The position numbers and the translations under genes are program-made. Below, one piece after another: positions 52,101 to 57,369 of a stretch of 64,000 bases of DNA (within the stretch, counting starts at the first letter, position 1; every line of letters starts with the position of its first letter). Origin of the DNA: Podocnemis expansa (taxonomy: Eukaryota > Chordata > Testudines > Podocnemididae); contig ML681981.1 in the NCBI GenBank assembly GCA_007922195.1, positions 10,171,369 to 10,235,368 of the forward strand, in the 5' to 3' direction. The notes under the pieces were generated by a model. It was not told where the DNA came from. It searched no databases and worked only from the letters and a program-made list of their open reading frames with translations.

Positions 52101-53623
52101 CTTTAAAAGTGTCTGAGGCTTCAGTACTCGTAAGTCTCTGGTCTTCCAAACACTGAGTGCAGCTAACTGCACACTGTGATTACAAAGTACCCACAAAGTA
52201 ATCCTTTTTCTGCATGGCCAAAGGCAGGGTGTGATTAACAGTGTTTTAAACTCTGCTTTCTGAAATCTTTACTAGCAAAGACTAAATTACAAATTTTCAG
52301 TTGCATGGTACTAGATACATTAACCCTTCATGCTAGCTTAAAATGAATAGTATGCTGGCCCAGGTTTTCATGCAGTGCCATTTGGCTATCTGTCTGGGGT
52401 CCTGAGTAGTATTCTGGCATGTCTGGACCCAGGAGACCCTCTGGTGGACTAGTGCTGACGTATCTTTTATCCCACATCCTTTCTGTTAAGTCCTGTAATA
52501 GGGAAGAGGAGTGTGAACAACCTTGGACTGTAGTGTCAGTCTCTTGGGGTTATTAATAGCTGTTGTAAGATAGGTAAAGCAGAGCTCCAGCACAGTTTAG
52601 GAGTTTGGTCCTGTATTCAACTTTGGCAAGACCTACTCAGTACAAAAGTAAGTTTGGTATCCGAGTCCCCTTTCTCAACTTGCTCTGTGTACAGATTGAC
52701 TCTAGCTGAGGGCTTAGCCATCTGTGTATGGCCTCTGTGTCCTTTGTAAAGAGCTTCAAGACCTACCACTAAAAAGCATTTTATAAAAGCTATGTATTTG
52801 CTTTTACAGGTATATGCATGTTTATGGCCCACCTTTATTTTTATGTGCTGTCTCTATCCCAAACTATATATTTTAGAGTTGTTGTACGTGTTTAGTGTTC
52901 ATATTTACTACATTATATAAAAACTCAGGAACTTATGTTTAATCATTCCATTGTTTTGCAATTTTTTTGACCTTGAGCATTTAAAATGTAGTTATATAAA
53001 ATGTTAGTCCTATGCCCTTTAAGTGTGTGGGTCAGCTGTTTGTTGCTCTCTTCACCAGCAAAATGCAAGTAGCCTTCATGGCTGTCATGGCAACTGACAG
53101 TGCCACAGTTACAGGGCATAGGTGGCCAGACAACTGCCTTTGGTATGCCTGGCATTTATATCTAAGAAAATAAACAAGCATTTAGATTTGTTTCTACAAG
53201 TGACTTGCTTGGTTTTTTTCTTTAAAAGGGAAAGAAAGACAGGTGGCCTCTGACATCACAGCAGTGCCCTCTACAGCTATACCATTGACTGAAATTGACT
53301 TGGATGAGCCTCCACTAGACAATTTTGAAAAAGAATTGAGGCTGCAGAAGGTTATATTAAGAAAAGAAAAGAGGGGAAGTTGTTTGCAAAGTAATAATTG
53401 TCTCAGTTCAGACTTCATGGAAGAGAATATAGAACAAGAGGAGGAAATTGCTGAAAATAATTACCCTGTCTCTCCCAGCTCATCTGACTTCCATAGTTGT
53501 AGTCCTGGTTGGAGCAGTGCATTCTATGAAAGTGACTGTTTTAGTCTGGAAATTTACAACTACGTGAAAATACTTGGCAAGCAGGAAGTGAATGAGTTGG
53601 CAAATATAGAGTCTAAAAGAGTG
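19087..53623 (+). CDS. KNDC1: KNDC1 (v-KIND Ras-GEF), internal 14 exons, partial gene
   Basis: Fourteen exons, each bounded by AG and GT, join in phase to 1169 codons with no stop. The order matches KNDC1: end of KIND1 (YSLGATLKAA, NPENRPDIE), a linker, a full KIND2 (from WVSLKLLLSRYGKPL to the end of exon 8), a variable linker, and a conserved block (QEEFAFDGYL, FCDLYWDEKLL) that precedes the Ras-GEF module in the human protein. Known of the family: KNDC1 is a neuronal protein of about 1750 residues that binds MAP2 through KIND2, limits dendrite growth and activates Ras through a C-terminal RasGEF domain; KIND is a non-catalytic fold related to the kinase C-lobe. The N-terminus, first half of KIND1 and the whole GEF module are outside the window. 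Assignment rests on remembered similarity to mammalian KNDC1, strong in KIND2 and in the conserved block, weak in the linkers. Confidence 0.95.
19554..19671 (+). CDS. KNDC1: KNDC1 exon: end of KIND domain 1
   Basis: 118 bases, phase 0 to 1, acceptor ...tttttgtctgtag, donor gtaaac. The peptide starts SVISLCEEKLKFVSSSY and continues with CRSLSAVGRRALSIESFG, close to the mammalian KNDC1 sequence at the end of KIND1 (ALCEEKLQ, CRSLSAVGRRVLSIESFG). This is one of the best conserved stretches of the gene in the window and fixes the gene identity. The intron before it is only 320 bases. Confidence 0.96.
20028..21040 (+). CDS. KNDC1: KNDC1 large exon: inter-KIND linker
   Basis: 1013 bases, phase 1 to 0; acceptor ...tttttgcatctag, donor cag|gtagta. 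It encodes about 338 residues linking the two KIND domains. The sequence is hydrophilic, rich in Lys, Asn, Ser and Glu, with no domain I recognise; a short basic stretch LRKMKTLPKLP resembles LRKVQTFPRL of the mammalian linker. The open frame runs past the donor to a stop at 21104, but the next exon (31027) joins in phase only from 21040. The donor is weak (gtagta), so a longer isoform ending at 21106 cannot be excluded. It is probably a disordered linker. Confidence 0.9.
27378..27519. mobile_element. Penelope-like element tails, short inverted pair
   Basis: Left arm aaaacaagaaagaagtcctg tggcactta, right arm gggccacagagctccttgtt ttactgaagtagactcac and terminal tggctgcccctttgga. The central hairpin region of the element is missing, so only the outermost tail parts face each other. 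Confidence 0.7.
28400..28971. mobile_element. hAT-type element, GC-rich
   Basis: Left end ctgtggttctcagtcc, right end gttgagaaccaatg. The flanking octamers acttagtg and gtctaggg agree only partly. The 570-base GC-rich interior accounts for several overlapping open frames. Confidence 0.6.
28980..29166. mobile_element. hAT-type element (cagggtctttcaaac family)
   Basis: 187 bases, left end cagggtctttcaaactt, right end agtctgaagaccactg, flanked by gtctaggg / atctagtg (6 of 8 alike). It lies immediately beside the element ending at 28971. Confidence 0.7.
29631..30592. mobile_element. hAT-type element split by a second hAT element
   Basis: Left end gtggtcattcccatcctggg, right end aaaggttgagaaccact, target duplication gtcctatg / gttctatg. 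The 676-base element at 29739-30414 sits inside, so the outer element without it would be about 280 bases. Confidence 0.6.
29739..30414. mobile_element. hAT-type element (caggtgtcaaactc family), nested
   Basis: 676 bases with ends caggtgtcaaactcat / gagtttgacaccac and target duplication gtctaaat / ctctaaat (7 of 8). Interior GC-rich, no transposase. Confidence 0.8.
31027..31141 (+). CDS. KNDC1: KNDC1 exon: start of KIND domain 2
   Basis: 115 bases, phase 0 to 1, acceptor ...tttctttttag, donor gtagtg. The peptide begins WVSLKLLLSRYGKPLKDYEL and continues WALCHECLFTLQ. This is the canonical beginning of a KIND domain (V-S-L-x-x-L-L...G.P....E.WALC.ECL). It corresponds to mammalian WVSLQDLLSQLGRPF. 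A (CT)n microsatellite starts 25 bases after the donor. Confidence 0.96.
31142..34638 (+). other. KNDC1 intron (3.5 kb)
   Basis: Holds the (CT)n run at 31166 and an (AAAC)n run near 32683-32711. Otherwise AT-rich sequence in which I see no gene and no repeat I can name. Confidence 0.8.
31166..31197. repeat. (CT)n microsatellite
   Basis: About 16 uninterrupted CT units, 25 bases downstream of the donor site of the first KIND2 exon. A run of this kind is likely to vary in length between individuals. Confidence 0.95.
34639..34710 (+). CDS. KNDC1: KNDC1 exon: KIND domain 2, second part
   Basis: 72 bases, phase 1 to 1, acceptor ...ctcttttacag, donor gtaaaa. With the split codon it encodes VSLCLDSVMIDCHGNVFFS and APNDE. 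L-C-L-D-S-V-x-I...GNV.F is the beta-hairpin region of KIND domains, aligned with mammalian AYLCLDSVLV. It is separated from the next exon by a 98-base intron. Confidence 0.95.
34809..34870 (+). CDS. KNDC1: KNDC1 exon: KIND domain 2, third part
   Basis: 62 bases, phase 1 to 0, acceptor ...tctcttttttag, donor gtaagg (good match to consensus). It encodes ECYDAFYQAPEIEEVDFVTE plus K. The AFYQAPE motif matches the YDSFFLAPE segment of mammalian KNDC1, the KIND counterpart of the kinase APE motif. The following intron is 8.1 kb. Confidence 0.95.
35283..35455. mobile_element. TIR element remnant (gctggtatagttata type)
   Basis: Contains tgctggtatagttatattct, actggtataattccctgtgt, ccggaataagtgtctgaatt and tataattgtgccagcatagc. 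The repeated ggtataatt units and partly inverted ends resemble an abundant sauropsid non-autonomous DNA transposon. Boundaries approximate. Confidence 0.5.
35480..38160 (-). pseudogene. Degraded non-LTR retrotransposon, I/Jockey type
   Basis: Read on the minus strand the stretch carries pieces of a LINE ORF2. At 37226-37462 is a segment with SKKAWITIQKFNNDHKKAEL and VTAEHVAQLLENGK. At 36389-36655 is the reverse transcriptase core with YADDT (YADD at 36578-36589). Near 35700-35880 is a C-terminal part with QTTEHIL. These pieces are in the order of a single element and match, from memory, I/Jockey-group LINEs with the NxLRxNPxKTQ region after YADD. It has many stops and frameshifts and cannot be active. 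Clade and outer boundaries are uncertain. Confidence 0.7.
38190..39000 (+). pseudogene. LINE endonuclease fragment, interrupted
   Basis: The frame before the insertion reads RDVNFPDIDWRA (from about 38271), a conserved apurinic-endonuclease motif of CR1/L2-like LINEs. After removal of the element at 38305-38625 the frame resumes and further on shows ELTKELAVEDNLEL. Highly degraded. Confidence 0.65.
38305..38625. mobile_element. GC-rich hAT-type MITE with perfect TSD
   Basis: 321 bases, ends caggggcattgctgg / cagtgacgcctctg, target duplication ctggagag at 38297-38304 and 38626-38633. The interior is strongly GC-rich and includes an (agcccc)n run. It sits inside a LINE endonuclease fragment. 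A relative lies at 57698-58021. Confidence 0.88.
39838..40210. mobile_element. hAT-type element inserted in CR1 tail
   Basis: 373 bases, left end tggcagttcccaacctgg, right end agcttggataccgttg, flanked by gtatagat (39830-39837) and gtctagat (40211-40218), 7 of 8 alike. The interior is similar in layout to other cagtggttccc elements. Confidence 0.75.
40219..40678. mobile_element. hAT-type element inserted next to the previous one
   Basis: 460 bases, ends caggggtggccaaact / agtttggccgtgcctg, with a perfect duplication gtctagat at 40211-40218 and 40679-40686. The left copy is also the right duplication of the element at 39838. Confidence 0.9.
40870..40975 (+). repeat. Second CR1 LINE 3' tail
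   Basis: Contains gtggttctctggcctgtgtt, gtcagattaggtaataacgg and ccccttctgaccttatagtc followed by tataaatc, the typical wording of another CR1 tail subfamily. Confidence 0.75.
42738..42920 (+). mobile_element. Penelope-like element 3' tail
   Basis: Starts aactgctttgatttgctgtt acagtatgactt, the untranslated part seen also at 51970, and continues cttcgaagtgggattttctc, ccatgaaagctcatgtgata, gactccttgcttgtttt. It ends 74 bases before an exon of KIND2 (42995). Confidence 0.8.
42995..43153 (+). CDS. KNDC1: KNDC1 exon: KIND domain 2, C-lobe core
   Basis: 159 bases, phase 0 to 0, acceptor ...cctttttcaacag, donor gtgact. Key motifs are VCIYCVAAILWSAAKYN, LVLPRKLKTLLLHMAKRN and SEERPSLADAIQ. These match the mammalian YCVAAVLWTAAKF and LPRRLKTLLLDMARRS...ERPSAAEAI. 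This is the alpha-helical heart of KIND2, the region reported to bind MAP2 in v-KIND. Confidence 0.97.
43154..43497 (+). other. KNDC1 intron (344 bases)
   Basis: AT-rich, nothing specific seen beyond the splice sites. Confidence 0.85.
43498..43575 (+). CDS. KNDC1: KNDC1 exon: end of KIND domain 2
   Basis: 78 bases, phase 0 to 0, acceptor ...aatatttttag, donor gtagga. It encodes VCNTYLLEQSINSKKVLALL followed by SKSAFK, matching mammalian VCGSYLLQRGMDSRKILAHL. It closes KIND2. Confidence 0.95.
43576..44924 (+). other. KNDC1 intron (1.35 kb)
   Basis: AT-rich intron with no named repeat. A phase-compatible open stretch at 44117-44194 is discussed among the findings. Confidence 0.8.
44925..45009 (+). 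CDS. KNDC1: KNDC1 exon: post-KIND2 linker, first part
   Basis: 85 bases, phase 0 to 1, acceptor ...tttgactttcaag, donor gtaagt (perfect). It encodes EEANFSHDNVPLEF and onward to SEPFL. The alignment with the mammalian segment EETISLQNAFSVVEL is weak but the start (EE) and end (EP..GF) fit. No domain recognised. Confidence 0.85.
45204..45366 (+). CDS. KNDC1: KNDC1 exon: post-KIND2 linker, second part
   Basis: 163 bases, phase 1 to 2, acceptor ...gtctttctag, donor gtatgt. Conserved stretches are GFVPISSESKLVAIKGPVP and PVAFTSSATHFKPIILQQN, matching mammalian GFLPVSSDTGLVAVPGPVPG and AAFTSEATHFKPIVLAQN. The 3' end was chosen at 45366 because only phase 2 joins the next exon's open frame. A second, stronger-looking gtaagt at 45401 would end in phase 0 and shift the frame into an early stop. 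Confidence 0.88.
45457..46334 (+). CDS. KNDC1: KNDC1 large exon: Ser-rich linker and start of conserved block
   Basis: 878 bases, phase 2 to 1, acceptor ...ctctttttcag, donor gtatgt. About 293 residues. The first 260 are Ser/Asn/Thr-rich with a run SAISSSSSSCSTPPKSPP, likely disordered and rich in possible phosphorylation sites. The last part (LIQEEFAFDGYLENGDEVLA) is strongly conserved with mammals and starts the block that continues in the next exon. The preceding intron is only 90 bases. Confidence 0.92.
46335..46433 (+). other. Very short KNDC1 intron with poly-A run
   Basis: 99 bases. A run of 24 adenines spans 46380-46403, followed by a T-rich tract and the acceptor ttaaccag. The homopolymer fills a quarter of the intron. 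Confidence 0.9.
46434..46575 (+). CDS. KNDC1: KNDC1 exon: conserved block upstream of the Ras-GEF module
   Basis: 142 bases, phase 1 to 2, acceptor ...ttttttaaccag, donor gtaagt. It reads FTLKDLKFNNFCEAVSEMF then CDLYWDEKLLENLYKVVNG. The mammalian protein has FCDLYWDEKLL.NL.KVVNG at the same place, between KIND2 and RasGEF_N. The strong conservation contrasts with the linkers on either side. I know no domain name for it. Confidence 0.95.
47463..47513 (+). mobile_element. Penelope-like element, terminal 50 bases
   Basis: aactccttgttgtttttttc followed by actagactaacacggctatc and ccttttaaa. Only the extreme 3' terminus is present. Confidence 0.65.
48412..49631 (-). mobile_element. Penelope-like retroelement, 5'-truncated, with 11-bp TSD
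   Basis: 1220 bases inserted in minus orientation and flanked by a perfect direct repeat ataaaagtgaa (48401-48411 and 49632-49642). Read on the minus strand it holds the end of a reverse transcriptase, a GIY-YIG endonuclease region, an untranslated segment and the terminal module (cttcgaagcatctgatgaag, hairpin, gctcatgcg, ... gactagattaacacagccat ccctttggaaa). Penelope-like elements are a distinct retroelement class that combines a telomerase-like RT with a GIY-YIG nuclease. The copy is truncated within the RT and frameshifted. Confidence 0.9.
48887..49412 (-). pseudogene. Penelope RT C-terminus and GIY-YIG endonuclease fragment
   Basis: From 49412 leftwards one frame reads LQYPPGEVGKQIDRVRRVPR, the region after the RT core. 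A second, different frame (49225-48887) reads SNYRSNNRNIEAGTHPCNKP, then RCQVCPHICT with a Cys-rich CxxCxxxC-like pattern, then VYAIMWKKCP and LYIGQTGRSL, the GIY-YIG motif (written here as LYIGQTGR). The frame stops early at SLLKRLNEQS. The frame change between the two parts shows at least one indel, so the copy is dead. Confidence 0.88.
50353..50432 (+). CDS. KNDC1: KNDC1 exon: short linker
   Basis: 80 bases, phase 2 to 1, acceptor ...attttattttcag, donor gtgaga. It encodes MTEADGSMFQNMKTSDGVLV and NSKQTK. It follows the conserved block directly; no motif recognised. The call depends on good splice sites and on matching phases on both sides. Confidence 0.85.
51360..51569. mobile_element. 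hAT-type MITE, family A, opposite orientation
   Basis: 210 bases, TIRs caggggtctcaaac / gtttgagacccctg, target duplication gtgtacag on both sides. The interior is the reverse complement of the copies at 1266, 13564 and 14076. Confidence 0.9.
51795..52118 (+). mobile_element. Penelope-like element, end of GIY-YIG ORF plus 3' tail
   Basis: The frame ending at 51912 reads RLQRDAAEIKFICKFGW then NRDIGFFSHYNR, the C-terminus of the Penelope protein. It is followed by the same untranslated stretch as at 42738 (aactgctttgatttgctgtt) and by a decayed terminal module (gcatctgatacaaaagcttg, atttgttagtctttaaaagt). Supports the link between coding part and tail independently of the copy at 48412. Confidence 0.8.
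53229..53623 (+). CDS. KNDC1: KNDC1 exon: acidic region before RasGEF_N
   Basis: 395 bases, phase 1 to 0, acceptor ...ttctttaaaag, donor gtaagt. It contains a Glu/Asp-rich part (EENIEQEEEIAENN), a Ser-Pro-rich part (YPVSPSSSDFHSCSPGWSS) and ends EIYNYVKILGKQEV...NIESKRV, aligning with mammalian EIYNFVKKL...NIDAKRM, which leads into the coiled segment before RasGEF_N. This is the last KNDC1 exon I can find; the following exon must lie beyond 64000. Confidence 0.93.
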
Positions 53624-54208
53624 GTAAGTACTTTGATTTATGAAAATTCAAGGTGTTTTGTAACGCTTATTGATAAAAGGTAGGATATTTAACAGTAAAA
53701 ATCAAGAGGTGGTGGCCCTCTTTTTACCCTAAATATAAAGTTAATTTACAAGATTTTTTCCAAGTAAATTAGTTATATACAGCATAAGATTAAAGTACTT
53801 TACAGCACAAAATTTAATTAAATTGATAATCAAATATATCATCATTTTTCTAGAACAGTAATGAACTATTTGATTTCAGAAGAAAATCTTTTATATTCTG
53901 ACAAATGTAGCTTGGTATAATTGTAGGCCAACTAAAATAGAAAGGTAGACAACTCACATTATGCTTCTTTCTTCCTCACCGTTAACATGAGTAGTCTCTT
54001 TATTCCGACTTTTAAATGTTTCTTAAGGAAAAGCTGAATAATTTTGTATTGATTAAATTTGATAAGGTTAATTTTTAAATGTACATGTTTGAACCTATTG
54101 TATGCAGATTCCTGCAAGATCTACTGCACTTCTTATGCTGTTTTATATTGAAAAGAAAATAAATTGTTCTACTATCTACTATTTGTGCACTTCCTGAGGA
54201 AGACAGTT

Positions 54209-54498
54209 GAGGCCAAGCCTACACTAGAAATTTAGGTCAACCCAGATATATTGCTTAGGGGTATTTTAAAAAAAAAATCAATGCCCCTCAGAGACAGTTA
54301 AGCCAACTTAAATTTTGGTGTCGATAGAACTGGGGTTCTTCCATTAATCTAGCTACTGCTTCTCAAGGAGGCTTAGTTGCAAGGAAAGGGGAACCCTCCC
54401 TTTGCTTTTTTGTCTTGAGACTTCCCACAGAATTGCATCTGCTTACAACTGGTCTTAATTGGGCTTAAGTGTCTTGAGTCACTAATGTGGACCTTTGG
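54209..54498. mobile_element. TIR element (aggccaagcctacact family)
   Basis: Left part ttgaggccaagcctacacta gaaatttaggtcaaccc, middle tgcccctcagagacagttaa and tcgatagaactggggttctt, right part ctaatgtggacctttgg. This wording matches an abundant sauropsid non-autonomous DNA transposon. Right boundary approximate. Confidence 0.6.
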
Positions 54499-55392
54499 TA
54501 ATCCTTGGTAGATGCTGGATCTCGGTTTGGTTCTACAAGAGTCGAACGTTCTCTCTGAGGCAAGGAAAAAGACATTGTTGTAGGGGGTGGTTATGCAGCA
54601 AAGAATGATACCGGATCGGTTAAATGCTGCCTGGGCATATAGGGTATCAAAAAAAGAAAACTATTTCCTGACTACTGAACTGTAAGGGGTTTTCTTGGCT
54701 ATCTCCAGTGATTCCTCCCACGTACACACACATCTGTTGTGTTGTGGCTTTTTTTTTCCCCCCTGGGATTTTACAGGCTACTGCATGATTTAGTGTGATT
54801 CAAAAATATAAGACCTCTGCTTTTTTGAGTTTTTTCAAATAAGTTGATGGCATACAATATAAACGAAACAAGGTTAAAATAATTCTGTGCATGTTCCTTT
54901 GGATATTACTTAGAAAACTAGTGCATGTTGGCATATATTGGTTCTGTTTGTACTACCTGCATAAATGGTAGACTTACCCAAACATCCTCCAATGTGCATT
55001 TCCCTTATAATGCATATGGTAACATTTTTCATGAGTTAGAAAAGTATGCAGGGGGAGACAATTTTGTGAGGAATCCTTGCAGAGAGTGATACATTAATGC
55101 CTAAGACGCTCCTTTTTTCCCCTTTTGTTATTCCCTATGTTCATTGTAAAAAGTATAACAAGCATAATGTACTAAGCATAGGTACAAATGAAAGTTGAGT
55201 AAATGCATTAGGAATGTATAGGAATGATCATTTCACTGAAAATCTGTGGCCTGAACTTCCATTTGTAATTAAGGTAAGTAATATCAAAAGTCATTGTAAA
55301 TGGAAGTGATTCTGCTTTGTTGACTCAATGCAATTGTATGGAAAACCAAAAGGGGCAAATGAGAGCTAAACTGGAAGCTACTGTATGTTTGA

Positions 55393-56488
55393 GGCCATGT
55401 CTAGACCACAAACCTTGATTGACACAAGCTACATTAGCTTAAAGATAGTCTGATGCTCATTCACATGCATACTTGGCTGCTAGTGTCCAATGCTTTGTAT
55501 AATTCAGTGGTTCTCAACCCCTCTCAGGACACACAGGTGTGTCACAAAGAGCCAGGAGTTGTGTTATGGAAAACTGGCAGCTCAGCTTGGAACTGGCTTG
55601 GGGCTCCTGCTCCACACCATCCTCTGCTGCCCTGAGCAGCCCATTCCTGCTACACAACATAGATTGCCCCACCAGGGCCAGATGAGTAAAGGAGCTCAGA
55701 GCCCCAGGCTAAGTGGTGGGGCAGGAGGGCACCACCTGCCCCACAAAAATAAAGGCAGCCCCACCAAGCCGGAGCACTGGGGTGCAAGCCCATGCTGGTT
55801 GGACTCAGCCCCACCCAGATCCTGGAGCATTGCAGCCTCCAAAGTGCTCCTAGCCCAAGTGTCACCTACTCTACCACTGGCTCGGCTCACCCTGCTCCAG
55901 ACATCAGCCAGCCCAGTAGCAGAGCAAGGCAAGCCAGCAGTGGTGTTCAGGCTGGGAGTACCCTGGAGGCTGTGTCACACCAGGGACCATCTTGGTGCAG
56001 CCTCTGGAGCCCTCAGCCTGAGCGATGCCACCGCTGGATTGTATTGTGTCCCTTGGGCACGTTATCTGTCAGGTCTCTCATGACGTGGAAGAAGTTTGAG
56101 AACCACTGGTATAATCATTAGAAGTGCTTGTGCCAGTGTGAAATGCAGTAATCCATGGAGAGGTATCCATGTCAGTCACCACCCTCTAGTACAATGGTGC
56201 CAGGATACACTACTGTGTCACCACACAGTGGTAAATGTGTCATGGAGAACCAGAAAGATAGCTGGATTTGGCCTGGGGTGGAACGGACTATCTAGCAGAA
56301 TGCCTTTTGGAAGATTTTAGCAATGTGTTACACGGTAGAAATGAGGCGGGAGCTGGCTGTCAAGCTCCCATCAAGCAATTTTCTCCATCCCATAATGCTA
56401 TCTCTATCCTGTTATTTTCACACCTTTTTAAAAAGATCCTGCAAACCACATGGTTCTTCTACACTAATTGGTAATGTAGACCAAGCCT
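55393..56488. mobile_element. TIR element (same family) split by a hAT element
   Basis: Left end aggccatgtctagaccacaa and right end ggtaatgtagaccaagcct are inverted. The hAT element at 55505-56108 is inserted in it. Confidence 0.6.
55505..56108. mobile_element. hAT-type element, GC-rich, nested
   Basis: 604 bases, TIRs cagtggttctcaacc / gtttgagaaccactg, target duplication gtataatt / gtataatc (7 of 8). The 197-codon open frame across it is a by-product of GC-rich composition and has no domain. Confidence 0.85.
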
Positions 56489-57065
56489 GAATATATAAGT
56501 AAGGCAGGGTAAGATACTGAATTACTGATAATATAAACACTCAGGAAAAGGACCCTGCCAACTGTAGTATAATGAAAGCCCCTTATAATATCTAAAATTT
56601 TGTAAATTATTTTTTAAAAAATTAATCTTGATGGGTACTTTTCCAAATAAAGTATAATGTAACATAGTAGTGTGATAGATACAAGGTCAAATTCAGTCCT
56701 ACTTTATGTGTCATTGTATTAACTTCTTGTGCAGTATAAAAACTCAATGAATAAATTGCAGAAGAAAAATCCATCTTCCTCGATAACTCATATGTTTTAA
56801 GAAAATTCTGCCAGCTAATAATTGTATACAGAAGATCTTTAATATGTTTTAGAAGTATAGAATCTTAAATTAGTTTTTAAAGAGACTTCATTCTTTGTCT
56901 AACGCTCACTCATGTCCATTCTATACTAGATACATATGCACTATGTGCACAGTTGCCAGAAATTTTTCCCTCAGTGGTATCTGTTGAGCTGGTTCTAGCT
57001 CCCTCTGGAGTTAAATGAATGTTCACTGATATAAGGAGTGCTACTGGCTCTGTGTCTTCCCAGTT

Positions 57066-57338
57066 TAGGGTTACTAGATATCAGGCAAAAGGAGGATATG
57101 TCTTCCTTTTTACCTTCACATCCTCTGCCCAGCAGACATTTTAAAAATACATGATTTTGTCTGGCTTTTTACTTACAGGGGTTAAAGTACAGTGGAACAC
57201 CCCAGAACACCCTATTTTTAGGGGGAAGCATTCCAGGGCCCCCTAAAAACAGAAGAATAATACTACATTTTCTCCATGTGTCGTCCTTTTTTGTACTTCC
57301 TTGTCCTCCTTCCCATGCTTTGGTATCTGGTAACCCTA
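57066..57338. mobile_element. hAT-type MITE (tagggttac family), perfect TSD
   Basis: 273 bases, TIRs tagggttactagata / tatctggtaaccct a, with perfect duplication tcccagtt at 57058-57065 and 57339-57346. The 8-bp TSD places this family, and so probably the copy at 12573, in the hAT superfamily. Confidence 0.85.
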
Positions 57339-57369
57339 TCCCAGTTCATTCTTATTTCCTCCTGACTCC

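Larger units (their letters stand above)
50433..53228 (+). other. KNDC1 intron (2.8 kb)
   Basis: Contains the hAT element at 51360 and the Penelope fragment at 51795. 50433-51351 and 52119-53228 hold nothing I can name. Confidence 0.8.

Noticed and set aside
55490..56083. 197-codon open frame on the + strand
   Set aside because: It lies wholly within the GC-rich hAT element 55505-56108, has no domain, and competing frames on both strands are also open there.
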